This document shows positions 1 to 6,286 of a stretch of 18,805 nucleotides of DNA, in pieces. Made by a program: the position numbers and the translations under genes. This stretch comes from Actinomycetes bacterium (GTDB lineage: Bacteria; Actinomycetota; Actinomycetes; S36-B12): the NCBI GenBank assembly GCA_030425745.1, contig JAUHZW010000014.1:1-18805 (forward strand), written 5' to 3'. Position 1 is the first letter of the stretch. Every line of letters starts with the position of its first letter. The notes under the pieces were generated by a model that was not told the DNA's origin, made no database searches, and saw only the letters and a list, made by a program, of their open reading frames with translations.

Positions 1-309
1 GGTGAAGGTGAACCGCGCCCGCTCGTGAGCAGCGACTGGGAAATCAGGGGACGTGATGAGCATCTGCCCGCTCATCCCCAGGTGAGCCAGCAGCGCGTCC
101 TCGCCGTCCAGGATCAGCCACAGGTACTTGCCGCGGCGGGCGGTCCCCGTGATCGTCGCCCCGACCATCCGTGCGGACAAATCCTCCGTACCGCCCACAT
201 GACGGCGGGCCGCACGCGGATGCAGAATAGTGGCCGAGGCGATCGTCCGGCCACGGACATGATCGTCGAGTCCACGGCTCACGACCTCGACCTCAGGAAG
301 TTCAGGCAC
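1..309 (-). CDS. mutM: Formamidopyrimidine-DNA glycosylase, N-terminal part (cut by window edge)
   Basis: This is a bifunctional base-excision repair enzyme that removes oxidised purines such as 8-oxoguanine and nicks the strand at the abasic site. Reading from a GTG at 309, the first 103 codons are open to the window edge. They begin (V)PELPEVEVVSRGL, the family hallmark: after Met removal the Pro is the Schiff-base nucleophile and the following Glu is catalytic. RRGKYLW (Lys about 61) matches the conserved beta-hairpin lysine, and LAHLGMSGQM matches the conserved core block. The helix-two-turn-helix and zinc finger lie outside the window. A GAGGTG stretch sits just upstream of the GTG. In actinobacteria mutM usually follows rnc. 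Here no rnc end is visible upstream; there is unrecognised sequence and then an IS256 element. Family identity is near certain; activity depends on the unseen part. Confidence 0.93.
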   Translation of the reverse strand, partial: MPELPEVEVVSRGLDDHVRGRTIASATILHPRAARRHVGGTEDLSARMVGATITGTARRGKYLWLILDGEDALLAHLGMSGQMLITSPDFPVAAHERARFTFT

Positions 310-585
310 GGGTAGCACCTCGCAGGCTCCGGGACCCGGAGTTACGGCGGTGCGCTGCTGAACAGGTCGGGCTATCGAGGCGCTTGGTCAGAGCCTGTCG
401 GGCCAGGTCAGACTGGAATAGGACTCGTTGACGCCGGGCCGCGGTCTGGCACTGCCAATCGTGACATTGGAGTGGACGGCTTCCTTCGACCCGCTTTAAC
501 CTCAATCCACCGATGGGTGATGGCCTGAGGGCCTGATCCGCGTGTGATGGTCTGGTCGCTGTGCGGGTGTGCGTGTTCTCCGGAA
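310..585. other. Gene-free stretch between mutM and the IS256 left end
   Basis: I see no convincing gene here. The open frames on either strand have poor third-position GC bias, and no product I recognise. It may hold the promoter of mutM or the eroded end of a former upstream gene. Confidence 0.5.
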
Positions 586-610
586 GTTGAGTCCCGGGGA
601 GTGGTGTACG
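586..610 (+). repeat. IS256 left terminal inverted repeat
   Basis: It starts GTTGAGTCCCG and ends GTGGTGTACG. It pairs with the reverse complement of 1994-2018 with three mismatches in 25 positions. Confidence 0.85.
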
Positions 611-708
611 GGGCTGCAGCTCGTGGGCGTGGCGTCGTGACGTAGGACGGCCATCGCGTGATCCTCAATGAGTTCTCGCCAAAGGACTCGGATGAAGGAG
701 GCAACGCG

Positions 709-1959
709 ATGGCCGTTGAGGACACGATGGACCCTGCCGGCGTGCTGGGCAAGTATCTGGATCAGGCGAGCCCTGATCTGCTGCGGGCGATGGTGGCGCA
801 GTTCGTGACGCAGTTGATGGGCGCGGAGGTCGATGCGCTCTGCGGCGCCGGCTACGGCGAACGCAGCTCGGAGCGGGTGAACTCCCGCAACGGATACCGG
901 CAGCGGGACTGGGACACCCGGGCGGGCACGATCGAGCTGGCGATCCCGAAGCTGCGCAGCGGGAGCTACTTCCCGGAGTGGCTGCTGGACCGGCGCCGGC
1001 GGGCGGAGCAGGCGCTGATCAGCGTGGTGGCCGTGTCGTACGTGCTGGGGGTGTCCACGCGGCGGGTGGAGAACCTGGTGCAGGCGCTGGGGATCGAGGG
1101 GATCTCCAAGTCGCAGGTCTCCCGGATGGCGAAGGTGCTGGACGCGGAGGTCGAGGCGTTCCGGACCCGGCCGCTGGACGCCGGCCCGTATACGTACGTG
1201 TGGATGGACGCGTTGACGATGAAGGTCCGCGAGGGCGGCCGCGTGGTCAACGCCTCGGTGCTGATCGCGACCGGGGTGAACGCTGAGGGCACCCGGGAGA
1301 TCCTCGGGCTGGACCTGGTCACATCCGAGGACGGCGCCGGCTGGCTGGCGTTCTGCCGGTCCCTGGTCGCCCGCGGCCTGACCGGGGTGATGCTGGTGAT
1401 CTCCGACGCCCACGAGGGCCTGGTCGACGCGATCGCCGCCTCACTGCCCGGCGCCGGCTGGCAGAGATGTCGTACGCATTTCGCGAACAACCTGCGGGCC
1501 AAGACGCCCAAGCATGCCTGGCCGATGGTCGCCGGGATGCTGCGCAGCGTGTTCGAGCAGCCCGACGCCCCCGCCGTGCACCGGCAATACCGCGAGCTCT
1601 GCGCCGCCCTGGACGGCAAGTTCCCCGAGGCCCTCGCGCTGCTGGAGGCGGCGGAGACCGACGTCCTGGCGTTCACCGCGTTCCCGATCGAGCACTGGTC
1701 GAAGATCCGATCCAACAACCCGCAGGAGCGGCAGAACAAGGAGATCCGCCGCCGCACCGACGTCGTCGGGATCTTCCCCGATCGTCCCAGCGTCATCCGG
1801 CTGGTCGGAGCGGTGCTGGCCGAGCAGAACGACGAATGGGCCTGCGCCCGCCGCTACATGAGCGCGGAGTCCCTGACCAAGGCCCGCATGCGCCTCATCG
1901 ACGGAGGAGACCCCCTGGCCATCAACGAACCCGACACCAGCACCGCGAAGGTCGGCTAG
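709..1959 (+). CDS. IS256-family (Mutator-type) transposase
   Basis: This DDE transposase moves the surrounding element by a copy-out-paste-in route. The protein is 416 residues, a full length for the family. Visible signatures are the N-terminal RNGYRQRDWDTRAG block typical of IS256, the first catalytic Asp in YVWMDALTMKV, the second in VISDAHEGL, and the late segment W-x-K-I-x-S-N-N-P-x-E-R-x-N-K-E-I-R-R-R-T-D-V-V-G-I-F-P, which contains the catalytic Glu. I chose the ATG at 709 because a strong AAGGAGG (695-701) precedes it at proper distance; an in-frame ATG at 658 lacks a ribosome site. There are no internal stops or frameshifts, so it is probably functional. Confidence 0.96.
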   Translation: MAVEDTMDPAGVLGKYLDQASPDLLRAMVAQFVTQLMGAEVDALCGAGYGERSSERVNSRNGYRQRDWDTRAGTIELAIPKLRSGSYFPEWLLDRRRRAEQALISVVAVSYVLGVSTRRVENLVQALGIEGISKSQVSRMAKVLDAEVEAFRTRPLDAGPYTYVWMDALTMKVREGGRVVNASVLIATGVNAEGTREILGLDLVTSEDGAGWLAFCRSLVARGLTGVMLVISDAHEGLVDAIAASLPGAGWQRCRTHFANNLRAKTPKHAWPMVAGMLRSVFEQPDAPAVHRQYRELCAALDGKFPEALALLEAAETDVLAFTAFPIEHWSKIRSNNPQERQNKEIRRRTDVVGIFPDRPSVIRLVGAVLAEQNDEWACARRYMSAESLTKARMRLIDGGDPLAINEPDTSTAKVG

Positions 1960-1993
1960 CCTCGCCCACGACAACCGATCACGCGGTGGCCGT

Positions 1994-2018
1994 CGTACAC
2001 CACCACACGGGACTCAAC
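1994..2018 (-). repeat. IS256 right terminal inverted repeat
   Basis: Read on the minus strand it starts GTTGAGTCCCG and continues to GTGGTGTACG, matching the left end. It defines the outer boundary of the element at 2018. Confidence 0.85.
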
Positions 2019-2285
2019 CGAGACTGGTGAACCAACCCGAGTAGTAGCCCAAGGACTCAGCTCCGACTGAGGCCGGGAGGGCCGCGACGTGTCAGCGGTG
2101 ACCGGTTAGCACTTAGTCAGTACCCGAAACATCCGGGGCGCGAGAAGGTTCAGGCTTGTTAGTGCCCGCGAGCCCCGACCACGCGGACAAAGATCATCGG
2201 CCGCTGCGTGGCTTGCCGGGCGGTGTCGGCAACCTTCGGCTCCCTCGTGAGGGCGACGGTGCGGGTCACGGCAGCACTGAATTAC
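2019..2285. other. Stretch between IS256 and the DUF3703-like gene
   Basis: No complete recognisable gene is present. On the minus strand a 37-codon open frame (2159-2269) has a coding-like third-position bias and is listed separately. A weak CTCAG/CTGAG hairpin lies at 2056-2071 without a T-run. The interval lies next to an IS end and may be decayed sequence. Confidence 0.45.
2159..2269 (-). CDS. Small open frame, unidentified, possible gene remnant
   Basis: A GTG at 2269 opens a 36-residue frame ending at TAA (2161-2159). Most codons end in G or C, as in the real genes nearby, and the product reads like ordinary protein (for example ending MIFVRVVGARGH). There is no clear ribosome site, and an in-frame TAA lies four codons upstream of the GTG. 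It may be the remaining C-terminal end of a gene lost next to the IS256 element, or chance. I do not recognise a family. Confidence 0.25.
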   Translation of the reverse strand: MTRTVALTREPKVADTARQATQRPMIFVRVVGARGH

Positions 2286-2645
2286 TCACACGGTGCCCTC
2301 CGACGCGAGCAGGGCCGCGAGATCGGCGGGCACCGGCATTGGCTGAGTCAGGGGGACGGCCGCGCGCCCGCTGTTGCCTTCGGGGTACTTGCCGAGCGCG
2401 CTGCCCGGAGCGGCTACGACCAGGCGAATGAGCTGACCCATGGCTTCGGCGCGGTTGCGCTCCCGCCAGGCCACCGCCAGCATGACGGCGTGGGTCTTGG
2501 TGTGCGGCCACGCCCATGGCTGGCTCAATATGTGTGCCCGCTCCAGCGCATTCCAGCGGGCTTCGCTTGTCGAGGCGGTCCGCGAGGCAGCGAGTTCAGC
2601 AGCGAACGCGCCCCGTGCGGCCGGCGGCATGGGCCGGCGGGTCAT
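2286..2645 (-). CDS. DUF3703-like small protein of the metal-resistance module
   Basis: This 119-residue soluble protein has no signal peptide or membrane segment. It contains W-N-A-L-E-R-A-H-I-L-S-Q-P-W-A-W-P-H followed by H-A-V-M-L-A-V-A-W-R-x-R, then Q-L-I-R-L-V-V-A-A-P-G-S and G-K-Y-P-E-G-N-S-G-R-A. That pattern matches my memory of DUF3703, a family of unknown function often found beside cation exporters and heavy-metal regulators. The conserved His residues could bind metal, but this is inference. I chose the ATG at 2645 because no ATG, GTG or TTG occurs further upstream before an in-frame TAG. It lies downstream of the CDF gene on the same strand with a 310-bp gap, so it may have its own promoter or be separated from the operon by decayed DNA. 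Confidence 0.7.
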   Translation of the reverse strand: MTRRPMPPAARGAFAAELAASRTASTSEARWNALERAHILSQPWAWPHTKTHAVMLAVAWRERNRAEAMGQLIRLVVAAPGSALGKYPEGNSGRAAVPLTQPMPVPADLAALLASEGTV

Positions 2646-2955
2646 CGCCAGCGCCCTTCGATGCAGCCATTCGAACCAGTTGAATTGCCGGTGTTTGCTG
2701 GCACTGCCATAGGGCGATGTTACGCCAGAGTGTGAGCTTCGCTATCTGGTTCGGGACCGCGTACCAAGGTCCGCGCAGCCCGCACCCTCGACTCCGCAGA
2801 TCTGGCGTATGCGCGCCGGCAATCGGTGCCGCTGCTGGGGTGGTTCCGAGCAGTGGATCGCGCACCAACCTCCCCGCGGCTCGTTGCTGGTGGAGTGTTG
2901 TCCGGTGCATCTGCTCTGCCTGGCCTTCACCGTGCCCGCCGTTCCGGCGTGGGCG
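2646..2955. other. Gene-free gap between the CDF exporter and the DUF3703-like gene
   Basis: These 310 bases hold no gene I can support; the open frames lack the usual G/C third-position bias. A small hairpin CGCCG-TTC-CGGCG (2937-2949) lies just after the CDF stop but has no T-run, so it is only a weak terminator candidate. The remainder probably carries the promoter of the 2286-2645 gene, which I cannot place. Confidence 0.45.
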
Positions 2956-3876
2956 TTAGTGGTGGCTCGCGGGCTCGTGGTCGGCGTGGCCGGTGGGTTC
3001 GAGTTGGAAGGTGCAGTGGTCGACGTCGAAGTGGTGGGCGAGGCATTCCCCGAGCGCGTCGAGGATCTGTCCGCCGGCGTTGTCGGCGAGGACCTCGGTA
3101 TCGACCACGACGTGGACGGAGAGCACGGGCATTCCGGAGGTCAGGGTCCACACGTGCAGGTCGTGCGCGTCGAGGACGCCGGGAGTATCGAGGATGTGCT
3201 GGCGGATGGCGGCGAGGTCGGTGCCCTTAGGCACGGCTTCGAGTAGGACGTCGGTTGCCTCGCGCAGCAGGATCCAGGTGCGAGGCAGGATCATGAGCGC
3301 CACAAGGACGGACGCGACGATGTCGGCCCGTTGCCAGCCGGTGAGCGCGATGACGAGCGCGGCGACGATTACAGCGGCGGAACCGAGGGTGTCGCCCAGC
3401 ACTTCCAGGTAGGCGCCCTTGACGTTGAGACTCTGGTTGGATCCACTGCGCAGCAGGAGCAGCCCGATGATGTTGACGACGAGCCCCACGGACGCGAAGG
3501 CGAGCATGAGGCCGCCTTCGATCTGCGGCGGCTCGGTCCAGCGCCGCCATGCCTCGATGAGGATGAAGGCGGCGACTCCGAAGAGCAGCACCGCGTTGAT
3601 GACGGCGGCGAGAATCTCGAGCCGGTAGTAGCCGAAGGTTCGCGTGGGCGTCGCGGGTCGCGAGGCGAAGGTGACGGCGAGGATGGCCAGGGTGATCCCG
3701 GCGACGTCGGTGAACATGTGGCCGGCGTCCGCGAGGAGGGCGAGGCTGCCGGTGATCAATCCGCCGATCACCTCGGCCACCAGCACGATGGAGGTAAGCC
3801 CGAGGACGACGAGCATGCGGCTGCGGTGCTGGCCGCCTGCGCTCACGGAGGGCCCGTGGCTGTGTCCGGCACCCAT
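2956..3876 (-). CDS. CDF-family cation exporter (CzcD/ZitB-like)
   Basis: This is a proton-coupled efflux pump for Zn, Cd or related divalent metals in the cytoplasmic membrane. The 306-residue protein has six predicted membrane helices in about the first 210 residues and a cytoplasmic C-terminal domain (A-x-D-L-H-V-W-T-L-T-S-G-M). The first transport-site motif is present in helix 2: LLADAGHMFTD with His53 and Asp57. In helix 5 the usual H-x3-D reads YLEVLGD, with Glu158 in place of His and Asp162 kept. The N-terminus (HSHG) and C-terminus (HADHEPASHH) are His-rich, typical of zinc exporters. Its ATG shares one base with the stop of the upstream transporter gene (TGATG), so the two are translationally coupled. 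Its membership of an ArsR-led operon implies metal-induced expression. Family is certain; the exact metal is not. Confidence 0.95.
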   Translation of the reverse strand: MGAGHSHGPSVSAGGQHRSRMLVVLGLTSIVLVAEVIGGLITGSLALLADAGHMFTDVAGITLAILAVTFASRPATPTRTFGYYRLEILAAVINAVLLFGVAAFILIEAWRRWTEPPQIEGGLMLAFASVGLVVNIIGLLLLRSGSNQSLNVKGAYLEVLGDTLGSAAVIVAALVIALTGWQRADIVASVLVALMILPRTWILLREATDVLLEAVPKGTDLAAIRQHILDTPGVLDAHDLHVWTLTSGMPVLSVHVVVDTEVLADNAGGQILDALGECLAHHFDVDHCTFQLEPTGHADHEPASHH

Positions 3877-4604
3877 CAGCGCACGCCTGTCGGTGCAGCG
3901 GCGCAGCCGTCATCGGAGCATCCGTCCTCGCAGCTGCCGGCCACGGCAAGGGCAGGCGGGACACAACTGCAGGCGTCCCCGCGCCACGCCTCCAGGCCCT
4001 CGCGCACGGCCAGGGCCGCGATGATCAGGCCGACCACAGGGTCGGCCCACCACCACCCGAGCGTGGCGTTGAGCAGCAGGCCGGCGAGGAGGACGGCGGA
4101 CAGGTACGTGCACACGAGCGTCTGCTTGGAGTCCGCCACCACCGTGGGGGAGCCGAGTTGGCGCCCGGTGCGCCGCTGCGCCCAGGACAGCACCGGCATG
4201 ATCACGAGAGACACGGCCGCGATGATCATCCCGACGCTCGACGCCTCGGAGTCGCTGCCGGTGAGCAGGCCGCGGGCGGACTCGAATGCCACGTAGGCGG
4301 CGAGGGCGAAGAACGACAGCGCGATGGCGCGCAGCGCGGCGCGTTCGCGCGTCTCGGGCAGGCGGTGGCGGAACTGCCACAAGATGATCAGGCCGGTGGA
4401 CATCTCGACGACTGAGTCCAGGCCGAAGCCGATCAGGGCGATGGAGGACGCTGCGGCACCGGCAGCGATCGCGACGATCGCCTCGATCGCGTTGTAGGAC
4501 ACCGACGCGCCGGCGAGCAGCTGCGCGCGTCGTCCGAGTCTGGCCCGGTCCTGTACTGACAGCGCGGGCGAGGTTGCGCCACGGCCAGGATCGACGACGG
4601 TCAC
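3876..4604 (-). CDS. Cation transporter, CDF-type membrane domain with Cys-rich tail
   Basis: This 242-residue protein has about six membrane helices and resembles the CDF transmembrane domain: helix 2 carries FGLDSVVE (Asp63, Glu67) and a later helix carries VADSKQTLVCTYLSAV (Asp158, Cys165). It lacks the usual cytoplasmic CDF dimerisation domain. Instead it ends in a short tail with five Cys (C212, C214, C225, C229, C234) in CSC and CEDGCSDDGC patterns. Such a tail suggests a soft metal like Cd or Pb, or metal delivery to the pore (inference). It starts at a GTG that overlaps the arsR stop by four bases (GTGA) and its own stop touches the CDF start, so all three genes form one tight operon. 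A heterodimer with the next CDF gene is possible but unproven. Confidence 0.85.
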   Translation of the reverse strand: MTVVDPGRGATSPALSVQDRARLGRRAQLLAGASVSYNAIEAIVAIAAGAAASSIALIGFGLDSVVEMSTGLIILWQFRHRLPETRERAALRAIALSFFALAAYVAFESARGLLTGSDSEASSVGMIIAAVSLVIMPVLSWAQRRTGRQLGSPTVVADSKQTLVCTYLSAVLLAGLLLNATLGWWWADPVVGLIIAALAVREGLEAWRGDACSCVPPALAVAGSCEDGCSDDGCAAAPTGVR

Positions 4605-4993
4605 GGCTGGGCTGGCGTGCCGTAGCGGGGGCAGAAGGTCACCGCGTCGCCGGTCGCGGCCAGCAGGCGCTCCGCTGCCGAGAGGAGGTCAAGGATCTGC
4701 GTGTCAGCCGTGAGGGCGTATATCGAGGCGCGGCCCTCAGCCCGCACGGTCACCATGCCGCAGTCCAGAAGGCAGCGTAGGTGCGCCGACACCGTCGACT
4801 GGGCCAGTCCCAGGTGCGCGGTCAGGTCGCGGACGTTGTGCTCGCCGAGGATGAGGTGGCACACGATTGCGAGTCGGGACGGGTCACCGAACCCGCGAAA
4901 GAGGGCGGCAGCCGCGCCAAGGGCCGCGTCGTCGCGCGCGGGGGAATCGAACGTTACCTCAGTGGTCTCGTTCACTGGCGCTATCATCGTCAT
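4601..4993 (-). CDS. ArsR/SmtB-family metal-sensing repressor, CmtR-like
   Basis: This 130-residue winged-helix repressor dissociates from DNA on metal binding. The core A-L-F-R-G-F-G-D-P-S-R-L-A-I and recognition region H-L-G-L-A-Q-S-T-V-S-A-H-L are standard for the family. In the recognition helix is HLRCLLDCGMV, with Cys74 and Cys78, followed by Cys121 near the C-terminus (FCPRYG). Mycobacterial CmtR binds Cd and Pb through Cys57, Cys61 and Cys102, so both the C-x3-C and the later Cys are present at nearly the same spacing (43 versus 41 residues). This supports Cd/Pb sensing. The ATG at 4993 lies inside a perfect palindrome and six bases after TATCAT, so a leaderless start is likely; ATG 4987 or GTG 4975 would be alternatives. 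It leads the operon with the two transporters. Confidence 0.93.
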   Translation of the reverse strand: MTMIAPVNETTEVTFDSPARDDAALGAAAALFRGFGDPSRLAIVCHLILGEHNVRDLTAHLGLAQSTVSAHLRCLLDCGMVTVRAEGRASIYALTADTQILDLLSAAERLLAATGDAVTFCPRYGTPAQP

Positions 4994-5009
4994 AAACCGA
5001 TGATAGCGC
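4978..5009 (-). promoter_or_regulatory. Palindromic ArsR operator overlapping a leaderless promoter
   Basis: A perfect inverted repeat has 12-base arms, GCGCTATCATCG and CGATGATAGCGC, around an 8-base spacer. The repressor ATG (4993-4991) lies in the spacer. On the minus strand the distal arm contains TATCAT (5005-5000), six bases before the ATG, which is the geometry of a leaderless actinobacterial promoter. Bound repressor would cover the -10 box, start site and start codon together. Confidence 0.8.
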
Positions 5010-5170
5010 TCCTGTGCCGTTGTGCACGACCCTCTCCGCGTGTTGGCCCGATGTGGTGCTGGGGGCTCCTGTGGCTTGGGCAGCCTGCTGCTGGGACGGC
5101 CGCCCGCAGTGTCGCTGTTAACCTTGGGCGAGTTGGTTTGCGCGCGGGGCGCCAGGCCGCGGGGACATCA

Positions 5171-6286
5171 ATGCCGATCGAGCATGGGAGTGCTGTGCGC
5201 AGAGGTCGCCCCTGGTGGCGGGTTGCGTTCGTGGTCTTCCTCGCCGCCACGGCACTCGCCCTGCCCGCGACGAGCGCGGCTGCCCCGGCTCGCGACATCC
5301 GCGAGGTGCAGGCCCAGGTGCGCGATCTCCAGATGAGTGCGGCGTCCGCGACGGAGCGCTACAACGATGCTCAGGGGCGCCTGCGCGAGACCCAGCAACG
5401 GCTCGCCGGGATCGAGAGCAAGGTGCGGCGGGAGAGGGACGAGCTCGCCGTCTCGATGGCCTCGGTCAACGACTTGGCTCGTGGGGTCTACATGTCCGGC
5501 GGAATCGACAGTTCCCTCCAGGTGCTCCTCGCTGACGACCCGACCGACTTCCTGGCGCAGTCGGCGGCGCTCGACATGGTGGCCCAATCCCAGGCTGCCA
5601 GCCTGCGCAAGACGCGGACGGCACAGCTTCGACTCGCCCAGAGCGAGGCACAGCTGGTCGACCAGGAGGCCATCGCCAAGAGCTTCCGCGACGACATGGA
5701 TGCCGCGAAGGGCGAGGCGGACGAACGGCTCGCGGCGGCGCAGACCGTGCTGGACTCGCTGCAGGAGGCCGAGCGTCAACGACTGGCCGCCCTGGAGGCC
5801 CAGCAGCGGGAGCAGTCCATCGCCGCAGCGCAGCAGGCCTCCGCGGCCGTGGCCAGCAGCTCGGGCGGCGGATCGGATTCAGGCGGAGCGGATGCGGCCG
5901 GCGGCGGGTACTCGGGAGGCGGACGCGCGGCGGCCGCCGTCCAGTACGCCCTGTCGCAGGTGGGCAAGTCGTACGTGGCCGCCGCTGCCGGCCCCAGCTC
6001 GTTCGACTGCTCGGGCCTGACGATGGCCGCATGGCGGCAGGCCGGAGTGTCGCTGGCCCACTACTCCTACTCGCAGTTCTCCCAGGTCCGCCGGATCTCC
6101 GACTCCGAGCTTCAACCGGGGGATCTCGTCTTCTACTTCGGCAGCGGCGCTCACCACGTGGCGATGTACATCGGGAACGGCAAGATGGTGAGTGCATCGA
6201 ACCCGTCAGACGGCGTGGAGATCATCGACTACAAGGGGCCGTGGTACGGGGAGCGGTACAGCGGCGCTGGCCGCGTCGTCGGGTAA
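5171..6286 (+). CDS. NlpC/P60 cell-wall endopeptidase with coiled-coil N-terminus (RipA-like)
   Basis: This secreted D,L-endopeptidase is expected to cut peptidoglycan stem peptides. The 371-residue protein has a signal peptide (basic start, hydrophobic 18-31, A-x-A near 36-38), a coiled-coil region of about residues 40-225 rich in Gln, Glu, Ala and Arg, a Gly/Ser linker (230-250), and a C-terminal NlpC/P60 domain. Catalytic residues visible are Cys280 in FDCSGLT and His329 in GAHHVAMYIG. The coiled coil probably shields the active site until a partner opens it, as in RipA (family knowledge). I chose ATG 5171; GTG 5195 after GGGAG is an alternative. The frame stays open upstream to 4781 but there overlaps arsR, so it is not used. 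Its TAA overlaps the lnt start by one base. It is closely related to the broken gene at 15305-16413. Confidence 0.93.
   Translation: MPIEHGSAVRRGRPWWRVAFVVFLAATALALPATSAAAPARDIREVQAQVRDLQMSAASATERYNDAQGRLRETQQRLAGIESKVRRERDELAVSMASVNDLARGVYMSGGIDSSLQVLLADDPTDFLAQSAALDMVAQSQAASLRKTRTAQLRLAQSEAQLVDQEAIAKSFRDDMDAAKGEADERLAAAQTVLDSLQEAERQRLAALEAQQREQSIAAAQQASAAVASSSGGGSDSGGADAAGGGYSGGGRAAAAVQYALSQVGKSYVAAAAGPSSFDCSGLTMAAWRQAGVSLAHYSYSQFSQVRRISDSELQPGDLVFYFGSGAHHVAMYIGNGKMVSASNPSDGVEIIDYKGPWYGERYSGAGRVVG

Larger units (their letters stand above)
586..2018 (+). mobile_element. IS256-family insertion sequence, complete
   Basis: The element is about 1.43 kb, is bounded by matching terminal inverted repeats and carries one full transposase gene. 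The ends share GTTGAGTCCCG, then four variable bases (three of which differ), then GTGGTGTACG. IS256 elements normally create 8-9 bp target duplications. The 8 bases outside the left end (ctccggaa) and outside the right end (cgagactg) do not match, so a clean recent insertion is not supported. An adjacent deletion, recombination between copies, or slightly different true ends could explain this. Confidence 0.85.

Noticed and set aside
502..1413. 303-residue open frame antisense to the IS256 transposase
   Set aside because: It crosses the IS end and has no domain; composition fits an antisense shadow.
2056..2071. CTCAG/CTGAG hairpin as a terminator
   Set aside because: The stem is five pairs, there is no T-run, and no gene ends nearby except the IS transposase.
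2208..2735. 175-residue plus-strand open frame over the DUF3703-like gene
   Set aside because: The minus-strand gene shows family motifs and better codon bias.
4781..5170. Upstream in-frame extension of the first NlpC/P60 protein (130 residues)
   Set aside because: It overlaps the arsR gene and its operator, and it would place the signal peptide inside the protein.
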